DNA of 64,000 nucleotides from positions 1 to 64,000 of the forward strand of contig DATJCX010000016.1 of the NCBI GenBank assembly GCA_035497735.1. Reading direction: 5' to 3'. Source of the DNA: Brumimicrobium sp035497735 (GTDB lineage Bacteria > Bacteroidota > Bacteroidia > Flavobacteriales_D > Crocinitomicaceae). The notes under the pieces were generated by a model. That model was given only the letters and a program-made list of their open reading frames with translations, had not been told where the DNA came from and searched no databases. Every line of letters starts with the position of its first letter. The stretch's first letter is position 1. The position numbers and the translations under genes were made by a program. Below, piece by piece: positions 1 through 7,923 of the stretch.

Positions 1-360
1 TTAGTTCAAAATTCTTCAATAACACAGCAGTTCGTCAGTCTATCAATGAAAGTACGGTACGTTTCAAAAATGAATGAAATGCAAGGCATTGAAAATGAAA
101 ACGAAGTTTGAGTTTTCACATCTACTGAGCATTGAAAATGAGAACGACAGGAGCAAACTTTAGTATGTGACTTAGTTCGAAATTCTTCAATAACGCAGCA
201 GTTCGTCAGTCTATCAATGAAAGTAGGGAATGTTTCAAAAATGAATGAAATGCAAGATATTGAAAATGAGAACGACAGGAGCATACTTTAGTATGTGACT
301 TAGTTCGAAATTCTTCAATAACGCAGCAGTTCGTCATTTTTGAGACATTCCCCTCTTTTA
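1..360. repeat. Intergenic 128-bp direct repeats with an inverted end segment
   Basis: A block beginning TTAGTTC recurs at 1, 172 and 300. Copies two and three are 128 bp apart and nearly identical. Copy one carries about 43 extra bases, a duplicated internal piece around 88-130. Each complete unit contains CATACTTTAGTATG or a variant, a short palindrome (intact at 282-295). The 25-base segment at 220-244 reappears inverted at 334-358 with few mismatches, so the last unit could fold into a long hairpin or mark an element end. The minus strand is open for 92 codons, but that reading is itself repetitive and looks like a by-product of the repeat. No transposase is present. Confidence 0.8.
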
Positions 361-408
361 GCTGACAAATCTCATATAAATTCCCTAGCTAATGATTTGA
401 TTTTTTGC

Positions 409-416
409 TATCTTTG
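409..416 (+). promoter_or_regulatory. Promoter -7 box of icd
   Basis: TATCTTTG matches the Bacteroidota -7 consensus TAnnTTTG. It lies 52 bases before the ATG at 469, giving a leader of about 45 bases. It also places the first in-frame start (340) upstream of the transcript, so 469 is the better start. Confidence 0.6.
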
Positions 417-468
417 CGCATCTAATTTTTTTATGCAACGAGCACAACGCTCATTAAAAAATATAACT

Positions 469-2688
469 ATGGCAATTAAATCAAACATCATTTACACCCT
501 TACGGATGAAGCTCCTATGTTAGCTACCCATTCTTTACTTCCTATTATTAGAGGATTTGCAAGAGAAGCGGGAATTGAAATCGAAACAAGAGACATCTCA
601 TTAGCGGGAAGAATTTTATCACAATTCCCTGAAATTTTAACAGATGCTCAAAAAAGAGCGGATGATTTAAAAGAATTAGGTGAATTAGTATTAAAGCCAG
701 AAGCTAACATCATTAAATTGCCAAATATTTCAGCTTCAGAAACGCAAATTAAAAAAGCGATTGCTGAACTACAATCTCAAGGATATCCAATGCCTGATTA
801 TCCTGAGGAGCCAAAAACAGAAGAAGAAAAAACCATTAAGTCAAAATATGACACAGCAAAAGGAAGTGCGGTAAACCCAGTTTTACGTCAAGGTAACTCT
901 GACCGTCGTGCGCCGAAAGCAGTTAAAGAATATGCAAAAAAGTATCCACACAGAATGGGTGCATGGAGCAAGGATTCTAAAACGCATGTTTCAACAATGA
1001 CAGAAGGGGATTTTGCTCACAACGAGAAATCAGTTACGATTCCTGCAGCAACTTCTGTTAAAATTGAATTAGATTCAAACGGAAATAAAACAATCTTAAA
1101 AGAAAATTTAGGTCTTTTAGAAGGAGAAATTATCGATGCTACAGTAATGAGCAAAAAATCTTTAGTGAACTTCCTTGAAGAGCAAATAAAAGACGCGAAA
1201 GCGAAAGGTGTTTTATTCTCTTTCCATATGAAAGCAACAATGATGAAAGTGTCTGACCCGATTATTTTCGGACATGGAGTAGTTGCTTACTTTAAAGATG
1301 TATTTGCTAAACATGCTGAGACATTCAAAGAAATAGGTGTTGACGTTAGAAACGGTTTAGGCGATGTTTACTCTCGTATTGAAAAATTGCCAGCAGACAA
1401 AAAAGCAGAAATCGAGCAAGACTTGAAAACTGCAATGCAGAACGGACCGGATATCGCAATGGTGAATTCTGACAAAGGTATCACTAACTTACACGTTCCA
1501 AGTGACGTGATTATTGATGCTTCAATGCCAGCAATGATCCGTACATCAGGTCAAATGTGGAACAAGGACGGAAAACAACAAGATACAAAAGCTATAATTC
1601 CAGATAGTAGCTACGCTAGTATTTATCAAGCCACTATCGACTTCTGTAAGGAAAACGGTGCATTCGATCCAGCAACAATGGGAAGTGTTCCTAACGTTGG
1701 ACTTATGGCACAAAAAGCAGAGGAGTACGGTTCACATGACAAAACATTTGAAATTCCAACAAACGGCATCGTTCGAGTAATCGATGCAAATGGAAATACT
1801 TTATTAGAGCATACTGTAGAAGCTGGTGATATTTGGAGAATGTGTCAAGTAAAAGACGCTCCCATCCAAGACTGGGTTAAATTAGCAGTAACACGTGCAA
1901 GAAGAAGTGAAACTCCTGCAGTTTTCTGGTTAGACGAAAATCGTGCACACGACGCTGAATTAATCAAGAAAGTAATTACATACTTAAAAGATCATGATAC
2001 AACAGGATTAGATATCCAAATCATGAATCCATTCGATGCAACAATGTTCTCATTAAAGAGAATAAAAGAAGGTAAGGACACGATTTCTGTAACGGGTAAC
2101 GTATTACGTGACTACTTAACAGATTTATTCCCAATTTTAGAATTAGGAACAAGTGCGAAAATGCTTTCTATCGTTCCATTGATGAATGGTGGTGGTTTGT
2201 TCGAAACTGGAGCTGGAGGTTCTGCACCAAAGCACGTTGAACAAGTAGAAGAAGAAAATTACTTACGTTGGGATTCATTAGGAGAATTCTTGGCATTAGC
2301 AGTTTCATTCGAACACTTAGGTTTTGCTACAAATAACGAAAAAGCAAAAGTTTTGGCTAAAACACTAGACGAAGCAACTGTTAAGTTATTAATGAATGAC
2401 AAGTCGCCTTCAAGAAAGATTGGAGACATCGACAACAGAGGAAGTCACTTTTATTTAGCAATGTACTGGGCACAAGAATTAGCTACTCAAACTGAAAATG
2501 CTGAGTTAAAAGCGAACTTCACTCCAATTGCTGAGTTTTTAACGAACAACGAAACAAAAATAATGGCTGAAATGAATGGTGTTCAAGGTAAACCTGCAGA
2601 TTTAAAAGGTTACTACAACGCACCTTCAGATAGACTATTTGAAATTATGCGTCCAAGCGCAACGTTTAATTCAATTTTCAAACTGTAA
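469..2688 (+). CDS. icd: NADP-dependent isocitrate dehydrogenase, monomeric type
   Basis: Oxidatively decarboxylates isocitrate to 2-oxoglutarate in the cytosolic TCA cycle, making NADPH. The 739-aa product from ATG 469 has the length of the monomeric IDH family (about 740 aa) and starts in the expected way, MAIKSNIIYTLTDEAP. The C-terminal half carries WLDENRAHD and SIVPLMNGGGLFETGAGGS, which are typical of this class and absent from dimeric IDH. The frame is open back to 340, but the extra 43 residues lie across the -7 box at 409-416 and look untranslated. The gene is flanked by repeats upstream and a strong terminator downstream. A decayed copy of its 3' end lies at 21807-22067. Identification is very secure. 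Confidence 0.96.
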   Translation: MAIKSNIIYTLTDEAPMLATHSLLPIIRGFAREAGIEIETRDISLAGRILSQFPEILTDAQKRADDLKELGELVLKPEANIIKLPNISASETQIKKAIAELQSQGYPMPDYPEEPKTEEEKTIKSKYDTAKGSAVNPVLRQGNSDRRAPKAVKEYAKKYPHRMGAWSKDSKTHVSTMTEGDFAHNEKSVTIPAATSVKIELDSNGNKTILKENLGLLEGEIIDATVMSKKSLVNFLEEQIKDAKAKGVLFSFHMKATMMKVSDPIIFGHGVVAYFKDVFAKHAETFKEIGVDVRNGLGDVYSRIEKLPADKKAEIEQDLKTAMQNGPDIAMVNSDKGITNLHVPSDVIIDASMPAMIRTSGQMWNKDGKQQDTKAIIPDSSYASIYQATIDFCKENGAFDPATMGSVPNVGLMAQKAEEYGSHDKTFEIPTNGIVRVIDANGNTLLEHTVEAGDIWRMCQVKDAPIQDWVKLAVTRARRSETPAVFWLDENRAHDAELIKKVITYLKDHDTTGLDIQIMNPFDATMFSLKRIKEGKDTISVTGNVLRDYLTDLFPILELGTSAKMLSIVPLMNGGGLFETGAGGSAPKHVEQVEEENYLRWDSLGEFLALAVSFEHLGFATNNEKAKVLAKTLDEATVKLLMNDKSPSRKIGDIDNRGSHFYLAMYWAQELATQTENAELKANFTPIAEFLTNNETKIMAEMNGVQGKPADLKGYYNAPSDRLFEIMRPSATFNSIFKL

Positions 2689-2709
2689 ATTTTAAACGGA
2701 TATAATAAT

Positions 2710-2741
2710 AAAGGGCAACCAATGGTTGCCCTTTGTTTTTT
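2710..2741. terminator. Terminator of icd (probably bidirectional with msrB)
   Basis: An 11-bp perfect stem (2710-2720 with 2724-2734) closes on AAT and is followed by GTTTTTT. On the minus strand it is followed by a partial T run, so it may also end the convergent msrB transcript. Confidence 0.9.
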
Positions 2742-2777
2742 CTATAAAACTAAAGACTTGGCTATACTAGGTTTACA

Positions 2778-3146
2778 TTAGCTAGCCACAAACTTCATCG
2801 AAATTGAATTCACACAATGACGCGTATTCTTATCAGTAAAGCCTTCTCCTAAAAACACATGACCCAAATGGCCGCCGCAACTATTGCAAACGATTTCAGT
2901 TCTCCTACCATCAGCATCCATCACACGCTTCACCGCACCTTCGATTTCATCGTCGAATGATGGCCAACCACACAGAGCGTCAAACTTACTTTCTGATCGA
3001 TATAAAGGTGCTTCACATTGCTTGCAAATATAGGTTCCCTTTGCCGTTTCATTCAGTAAATCTCCTGTAAAAGGTCGCTCTGTTCCCTTATTTAAAATAA
3101 CACTTTGCTCCTCTGGAGTCAAGGCATTGTATTTATGTTCTCCCAT
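2778..3146 (-). CDS. msrB: Peptide-methionine (R)-S-oxide reductase MsrB
   Basis: Reduces methionine-R-sulfoxide in proteins, a cytosolic repair activity fed by thioredoxin. The 122-aa product has the two zinc CxxC pairs (Cys41/Cys44 and Cys87/Cys90), the CGWPSF motif with a candidate resolving Cys59, and the catalytic Cys111 in NTRHCVNS. The frame is open up to 3242, but a -7 box at 3164-3171 lies inside that extension, so the start is the ATG at 3146. It converges on icd. Confidence 0.95.
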   Translation of the reverse strand: MGEHKYNALTPEEQSVILNKGTERPFTGDLLNETAKGTYICKQCEAPLYRSESKFDALCGWPSFDDEIEGAVKRVMDADGRRTEIVCNSCGGHLGHVFLGEGFTDKNTRHCVNSISMKFVAS

Positions 3147-3163
3147 ATCAAATCGTTTTGATA

Positions 3164-3171
3164 CAAATTTA
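3164..3171 (-). promoter_or_regulatory. Promoter -7 box of msrB
   Basis: TAAATTTG on the minus strand, 17 bases before the ATG at 3146. It decides the start choice, since longer readings would begin upstream of the transcript. Confidence 0.6.
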
Positions 3172-3284
3172 CGAAAATTTAAAAAATTAAAGGAAGGTCT
3201 TCGCTTAATTCGAAAACTCGTAGATAGAAACCAAAGGTTCATCTAATATTTAACACATTTTTAAGAATTTGTTGATGTAGTCTC

Positions 3285-3314
3285 TTGTTTATTTAAAACA
3301 AATTTGTATATTTG
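3285..3314 (+). promoter_or_regulatory. Promoter of the candidate small RNA
   Basis: TTG at 3285-3287 and TATATTTG at 3307-3314 are separated by 19 bases, a near-ideal Bacteroidota -33/-7 pair. No open frame starts behind it before the hairpin at 3348. Confidence 0.6.
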
Positions 3315-3320
3315 AAGCAG

Positions 3321-3390
3321 TAGTAGTAGGTTAGGTTGATTAGTGTGATAAGAGTTTGGAACGCCTGTTCCGAACTCTTATTCTTTTATA
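3321..3390 (+). ncRNA. Candidate small RNA of about 70 nt
   Basis: A transcript from the promoter at 3285-3314 would begin near 3321 and reach, after about 27 unstructured bases, a 15-bp stem (3348-3362 with 3367-3381, one G-U pair, loop GCCT). The stem is followed by the T-rich stretch TTCTTTTATA. The unit sits alone between the divergent msrB and the downstream synthetase gene, which has its own -7 box at 3480. It could instead be an attenuator for that gene. It matches no RNA family I recognise. Confidence 0.45.
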
Positions 3391-3479
3391 GCTATACCAA
3401 TACAGCAAATGAAGCGGTAAATAAAGCATTCAAAACCAATTAAGCTATATAATCTTAAATCGTTTCTATAATTTTCAAT

Positions 3480-3487
3480 TATCTTTG
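3480..3487 (+). promoter_or_regulatory. Promoter -7 box of the LuxE-like gene
   Basis: TATCTTTG, 22 bases before the GTG start at 3510. It implies a very short leader and supports GTG as the start. Confidence 0.55.
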
Positions 3488-3509
3488 TAGAATACCATAT
3501 CCAACAGTT

Positions 3510-4499
3510 GTGCAGGAAAATACGCAAAGTTTAATTTCATCCATTTTCAATATCCAAACATCAGAGGAGTTTGACATTATTGCACTACAGGTGTTTCAAT
3601 ATCAATACAGTAAAAATCCGGTTTATCGTCAGTTTTGCGATATCTTAGGAAGAAATAGTCCGCAGAAAGTTAGTGAAATACCCTTCTTACCGATTTCATT
3701 TTTTAAAACACATACCGTATTGTCAGAAGAATATTCGGCAGATGATTTACTGCTTTTCAAAAGTTCAGGAACAACATTAGCACAAAGAAGTCAGCATTAT
3801 GTAGCTGATGAAAAGGTATACGAATATTCATTTCTTACCACTTTTAGTGCGCAAATAGCCAAACCCGAAGAGGCGATTATTTTAGCCTTGTTGCCCAACT
3901 ATCTCGAACAGGGGAATTCTTCCTTGGTTTATATGGTTGACTATCTAATTAAGGAAACCAAAGATCCACTTTCTGGCTTTTATTTATCAAATCCTGAAGA
4001 ATTAATAAATATTATCAAAAAAGCGAAGAAGACAGGAAAACAAGTCGTGCTATTTGGCGTTTCATATGCCTTGCTAGACTTTGCTGAGAAGAAAGCAGAC
4101 CTATCCGGTGTTATAATAATAGAGACAGGAGGAATGAAAGGTCGTAGAAAGGAAATGATTAAGGAAGAGTTACATGAAATTCTAAAAGATGGGTTAAATG
4201 TACCGCACATTTACTCAGAATATGGGATGTCTGAACTACTTTCACAAGCTTATACAGATGGAACTGAGTATTTCTCGACACCCAACTGGATGAAAATAGT
4301 CATTCGTGACATCAATGATCCTTTACAATTAATAAAAGAAGGAAAAACAGGTGGTGTAAATGTAATAGATTTGGCAAACCTTTACAGTTGCTCATTTATC
4401 GCAACAGACGATTTAGGTTCATTATCGAATAATAAGTTTAAAATTTTAGGTAGATTTGACTTTAGCGACATCAGAGGATGTAATTTATTAATCAGTTAA
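3510..4499 (+). CDS. LuxE/phenylacetate-CoA-ligase-like acyl synthetase (ANL superfamily)
   Basis: The 329-aa cytosolic protein resembles the LuxE acyl-protein synthetase branch of adenylate-forming enzymes, which activate a carboxylic acid with ATP. Visible motifs are KSSGTT near residue 85 (phosphate-binding loop), ETGGMKGRR near 207, YGMSEL near 240, and a TDDLG-type segment near the C-terminus. It is shorter than full ANL enzymes (over 430 aa), as is usual for LuxE-like proteins, and lacks the large C-terminal lid. The start is GTG, chosen from the -7 box 22 bases upstream. The acid substrate cannot be told from sequence. In flavobacteria such proteins are usually filed as acyl transferases. 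The next gene is a lipoprotein with its own promoter. Confidence 0.75.
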   Translation: MQENTQSLISSIFNIQTSEEFDIIALQVFQYQYSKNPVYRQFCDILGRNSPQKVSEIPFLPISFFKTHTVLSEEYSADDLLLFKSSGTTLAQRSQHYVADEKVYEYSFLTTFSAQIAKPEEAIILALLPNYLEQGNSSLVYMVDYLIKETKDPLSGFYLSNPEELINIIKKAKKTGKQVVLFGVSYALLDFAEKKADLSGVIIIETGGMKGRRKEMIKEELHEILKDGLNVPHIYSEYGMSELLSQAYTDGTEYFSTPNWMKIVIRDINDPLQLIKEGKTGGVNVIDLANLYSCSFIATDDLGSLSNNKFKILGRFDFSDIRGCNLLIS

Positions 4500-4501
4500 G
4501 C

Positions 4502-4530
4502 TTTGTGGCTTAAATATTGTTATAAATTTG
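4502..4530 (+). promoter_or_regulatory. Promoter of the small lipoprotein gene
   Basis: TTTG at 4502-4505 and TAAATTTG at 4523-4530 with a 17-base spacer, immediately after the stop at 4499. Confidence 0.6.
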
Positions 4531-4554
4531 TAATTACTTTAAAAAAAGATAGAT

Positions 4555-5088
4555 ATGAAAATTATAGTTGCATTATTGGGTTTATTGATTTTCGCTAGTT
4601 GCGGAACAAAAGTGCCTTACACATCTAAAATCAAAGAAGAATATAATTTGACGACAGAAAAAATGTCCAAGGTTCAGTTTTACACATCTGAAACTATCAT
4701 ATTAGAAAGAAGTGATAAGCAAGGAAAAGTAACTACAACAGGAAAGTCTGGTGAGCTAGTAGGTTCAGAAGAGTCGATGTCCGAAAGAATTATTATTCCA
4801 GCAAATAGACCTTGTGTATTCGAAAGAAGAGAAGAGAATGGAACAGTTTTAATTCGTTTTGAAGTTGGAAACGGTCGCGTTTTACGATTCGCTGAAAGAA
4901 CGAATCTTTCAAATGGAAGACTTTACTTAGAGGCACAATGGGAAAACGGTAAAGGTGAATTAGACTACGGTGGAAGTGTTTACTATGCAGTAAGAGGTAG
5001 TTCTTCAGCTTACTTGATGGTGAAATTGAAAAACTTCAACAAAAACAAGCGTTCAGACCGTGTAGTAAAAGGAATGAAAGTAAAGTAA
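4555..5088 (+). CDS. Small lipoprotein of unknown function
   Basis: The 177-aa product has a short hydrophobic leader ending in a lipobox (IFASCG, Cys16), so it should be lipidated and anchored in the envelope. The mature part is rich in charged residues and predicted beta structure, with a serine/glutamate-rich segment (SGELVGSEESMSE) near residue 65 and a basic tail. I do not recognise a named family. It has its own promoter and terminator and appears monocistronic. Confidence 0.8.
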   Translation: MKIIVALLGLLIFASCGTKVPYTSKIKEEYNLTTEKMSKVQFYTSETIILERSDKQGKVTTTGKSGELVGSEESMSERIIIPANRPCVFERREENGTVLIRFEVGNGRVLRFAERTNLSNGRLYLEAQWENGKGELDYGGSVYYAVRGSSSAYLMVKLKNFNKNKRSDRVVKGMKVK

Positions 5089-5124
5089 GGCGTAGGCTTA
5101 CAAAACAAAATTTTAGGAAATAGC

Positions 5125-5158
5125 AAAGGATAGTTTCACTGAGACTATCCTTTTTTTT
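5125..5158 (+). terminator. Terminator of the small lipoprotein gene
   Basis: A 13-bp stem (5125-5137 with 5141-5153, one G-U pair), a three-base loop and a run of eight or more T. Confidence 0.9.
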
Positions 5159-5186
5159 ATTGTTATTATAAATAATCAATTTTAAT

Positions 5187-6212
5187 TTACCATTCAAGAA
5201 CTACTTTACCGACACTTTTACCGGATTCCAAGTAAGCATGTGCCGCAGCAATTTCAGTAGCCTTAAATACCTTGTCAACATGTGGCTGAATTTCTTCTTT
5301 TATAGCCAGTGCAACAACAGCGTCTAAGCATTTCTTTAATAGCAAAGGCTTCATTTCAGAAACGCGTAACATATTCACACCGATAACACTTTTAGAAGTT
5401 CCCATTAGTCCGATAGGAATAAGTATTCCCATCTTACGAACAAAGTTTAAGTCGGATAATATACCCCATTTTTTCCCTGAACGCTCACTACCACCGTAAA
5501 GCAATAATTTTCCCGTTGGCCCTATTAACTTCCAATCCTTTTTAAAACTTGAACCGCCAACAGGGTTAAAAGAAACATCTAATTTCTCATCGCCTAAAAT
5601 GGCTTGAACTTCCACTACATAATCATTTTTATTATAGTTGACGATATGCTTAATTCCCATGGATTTTAAATGCGCTATTTTATTATCACTTCCAACTTTA
5701 GCGATGATATTTACATTTTTGCTTTTCATCAACTGAATTAAGGCAGTTCCAACGCCACCAGCAGCTGCATGAATAAGAATATTATCGCCTTCGTTTATAT
5801 ACAGAGCAATTTCACTCATATAATAAGCGGTAACGTATTGCGTAGCCAAACACAAGGCTTTGTTTCCATCCAAATCGGCGATAGGTGCAACAGCGTAGTA
5901 CTTAGTATTTACCACTTGACTATAGCCGCCAAAACGTGCAAAAGCAACAACACGTTTACCCAATAATTCTTTCGGAGAATCTTTACCGATTTTAGTAACC
6001 TCACCCACAACCTCATAACCTAAAACACAAGGAAGCGGTGGTGCTTCTCTATATAAACCGTTTCTTGCCATCACATCGGCATAGTTGATTCCAAAACGTT
6101 CTACAGCGATTTCAACCTCATCGTGTTCAAGTGGAATAGGTGTTGCTTCTGTAAAGTTGAAAGCAGTTTCTGCCGGTCCGTACTTTACTAATTGTATCGC
6201 TAGTTTACTCAT
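5187..6212 (-). CDS. NAD(P)H:quinone oxidoreductase-like medium-chain dehydrogenase
   Basis: The 341-aa product belongs to the zeta-crystallin/quinone oxidoreductase branch of the MDR superfamily and probably reduces quinones or reactive enones with NAD(P)H. An N-terminal GroES-like domain contains FGINYADVMARNG. The Rossmann domain has the fingerprint AAAGGVGTAL near residue 146. No structural-zinc cysteine cluster is visible. The ATG at 6212 is chosen because it overlaps the end of rsmI by 8 bases (ATGAGTAA), implying translational coupling. A longer reading from 6236 would intrude further into rsmI. The true substrate is unknown. Confidence 0.88.
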   Translation of the reverse strand: MSKLAIQLVKYGPAETAFNFTEATPIPLEHDEVEIAVERFGINYADVMARNGLYREAPPLPCVLGYEVVGEVTKIGKDSPKELLGKRVVAFARFGGYSQVVNTKYYAVAPIADLDGNKALCLATQYVTAYYMSEIALYINEGDNILIHAAAGGVGTALIQLMKSKNVNIIAKVGSDNKIAHLKSMGIKHIVNYNKNDYVVEVQAILGDEKLDVSFNPVGGSSFKKDWKLIGPTGKLLLYGGSERSGKKWGILSDLNFVRKMGILIPIGLMGTSKSVIGVNMLRVSEMKPLLLKKCLDAVVALAIKEEIQPHVDKVFKATEIAAAHAYLESGKSVGKVVLEW

Positions 6213-6897
6213 CTTTCTTCGGTTTCGTTTTTGCACTAATTACAATTACTATCTCCCCTTTTGGATCGTTTTTCTCAAAGTGTGCTAGTAATTCCTTAGG
6301 CGTTCCTCTATGATATGTTTCGTAGATTTTAGAAATCTCACGTGCAACACAAATCTGTCTTTCTTCATCCAAAAATTCCGTCATTTCTTTCAATGCCTTA
6401 ACTAATCGATGAGGAGACTCATATAGTACAACAGAACGAGCTTCTTCTCCTATCATTTTCCATTTGGTTTGACGGCCTTTTTTGTGCGGTAAGAATCCTT
6501 CAAAAACAAAGGAGTCACAAGGAAAACCACTACCAACAATTGCTGGAATAATGGCAGAAGGACCCGGTAGTGCAATAACTTCTATATCGTTTTCAATACA
6601 TTTTCTAATCAGCAAAAAACCAGGGTCAGAAATAGAAGGCGTACCTGCATCAGAGACAATAGCGGCACCATAAGCTGAACTACGAATTTGGTCAATTATT
6701 CTATCCAATGAATGATGCTCATTGTGAATGTGATGAGATACCAACTGCTTAGAAATATCGTAATGTTTCAACAATTTTCCCGTCGTTCTCGTATCTTCTG
6801 CTAGAATGAAATCTACTTCCTTTAAGATGCGAAGCGCACGAAGAGTGATATCTTCTAAATTTCCGATTGGTGTCGGTACAACATATAGTTTGCTCAT
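6205..6897 (-). CDS. rsmI: 16S rRNA (cytidine1402-2'-O)-methyltransferase RsmI
   Basis: Methylates the 2'-OH of C1402 in the decoding centre of 16S rRNA using SAM. The 230-aa product has the family start LYVVPTPIGNLEDITLRAL, the AEDTRTTGKLL motif, the SDAGTPSISDPG loop and LPGPSA, all diagnostic for the RsmI/YraL branch of tetrapyrrole-methylase-fold enzymes. Many RsmI proteins are longer (about 280 aa) because of an extra C-terminal domain. This one ends shortly after the core, as is common in Bacteroidota. It is the first gene of a two-gene operon with the oxidoreductase. Confidence 0.96.
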   Translation of the reverse strand: MSKLYVVPTPIGNLEDITLRALRILKEVDFILAEDTRTTGKLLKHYDISKQLVSHHIHNEHHSLDRIIDQIRSSAYGAAIVSDAGTPSISDPGFLLIRKCIENDIEVIALPGPSAIIPAIVGSGFPCDSFVFEGFLPHKKGRQTKWKMIGEEARSVVLYESPHRLVKALKEMTEFLDEERQICVAREISKIYETYHRGTPKELLAHFEKNDPKGEIVIVISAKTKPKKDE

Positions 6898-6916
6898 GAT
6901 AATTCTATTTCTATAA

Positions 6917-6924
6917 CAAAACTA
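6917..6924 (-). promoter_or_regulatory. Promoter -7 box of rsmI
   Basis: TAGTTTTG on the minus strand, 19 bases before the ATG at 6897. Confidence 0.5.
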
Positions 6925-6953
6925 ACATAAAACAACGAAAAAGATTCGCTCTA

Positions 6954-7922
6954 CTACCCTATTTGTTGGTATTCAAACTTAAAGTTACCTGTTTCTCCAG
7001 TTGGACCGTAAAAGTCAACAAATTTAATCTTGAAATACTTTCCATCTCTATTGCGAAGAACATAGTTCACATTATTGTAAATGGTGTAGGTTTCTGTATC
7101 AAAGTCAAATTCCTTCCAGTCATAACCGATAACATTCAATGTATCTGTAAAGTCTAAAGACAAGGCATATTCTAAATCTATACTTTCAAAATCAACATTA
7201 TCTATCCTTTTAGCAGTTGTATTTGAACGATTCAAGATAGCGCCAGTAACCAAATATGGCATTACCAAAGGCTGATAAAGTCGTTGTGTAAATTGCGTAA
7301 ACAGAATATCCCATTCATTCTTCTTTGGTTCTACCTCTTGCTCTGAATTACTCAACAAACTATAATAAACAAAATTATGACCACTCGCTTTTTCTATGGT
7401 TACGGTAGTGGAAGTTGTTGCTTCCAACTTTGCAAATTCAAAAGTATAGGCCGTAGAAGTTGCATTTAAAATCTTGATTTTATACCAACCTTGCTGCTGG
7501 TTATTAGAATTATAACCCAAATCAATCAAACGAACCAATCCATCTTCCCAACCTCTCATTGCAAGAGAATCTAATTCCCCATAAGGACTGTCAAATCGCT
7601 GATCTGAAAGATAACCTGCTTTACTTACTACATCGCTTAAATCAGTCTTATTTGTAGGGTAAACAAACATGTTTTTAGCACCGTTAATAATGATATAATT
7701 TGATGATGCATCCGAAGAAAAAGCGATATCCCAAATATCTCTATTGTGTTTTCTTGCAATTTCACCGGTATTAAAGTCAAAGTAAGCTTGATATTGATAA
7801 TTTCCGCCGATATTCACTTCAGCCAAAGCCAAATCACCCAAGTCCTTTTTAGGAATAGCAATTTCTTCTTTTAGACAAGAACTAAGCATGAAAACGGATA
7901 GTATAATGATAATTCCTCGCAT
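6954..7922 (-). CDS. HmuY-like haem-binding lipoprotein
   Basis: The 322-aa product has a lipobox (LSSC, Cys16) and belongs to the HmuY-like family of haem-capturing surface lipoproteins. Typical segments are RDIWDIAFSS near residue 61, EWDILF near 204, and a C-terminal KYFKIKFVDFYGPTGETGNF that closes the beta fold. It starts one base after the TonB receptor stop, so the two are co-transcribed, matching the hmuR-hmuY pairing of Porphyromonas. Its relative at 10365 shares the same blocks but carries a T9SS tail. Haem ligands cannot be assigned by eye. Confidence 0.8.
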   Translation of the reverse strand: MRGIIIILSVFMLSSCLKEEIAIPKKDLGDLALAEVNIGGNYQYQAYFDFNTGEIARKHNRDIWDIAFSSDASSNYIIINGAKNMFVYPTNKTDLSDVVSKAGYLSDQRFDSPYGELDSLAMRGWEDGLVRLIDLGYNSNNQQQGWYKIKILNATSTAYTFEFAKLEATTSTTVTIEKASGHNFVYYSLLSNSEQEVEPKKNEWDILFTQFTQRLYQPLVMPYLVTGAILNRSNTTAKRIDNVDFESIDLEYALSLDFTDTLNVIGYDWKEFDFDTETYTIYNNVNYVLRNRDGKYFKIKFVDFYGPTGETGNFKFEYQQIG

Positions 7923-7923
7923 T

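Noticed and set aside
6..284. Minus-strand open frame of 92 codons across the first repeats
   Set aside because: Its protein simply repeats the 128-bp DNA unit, and no promoter or domain supports it.
1..340. CRISPR array
   Set aside because: Units are 128 bp and nearly identical throughout, without short repeats separated by unique spacers, and there are no cas genes.
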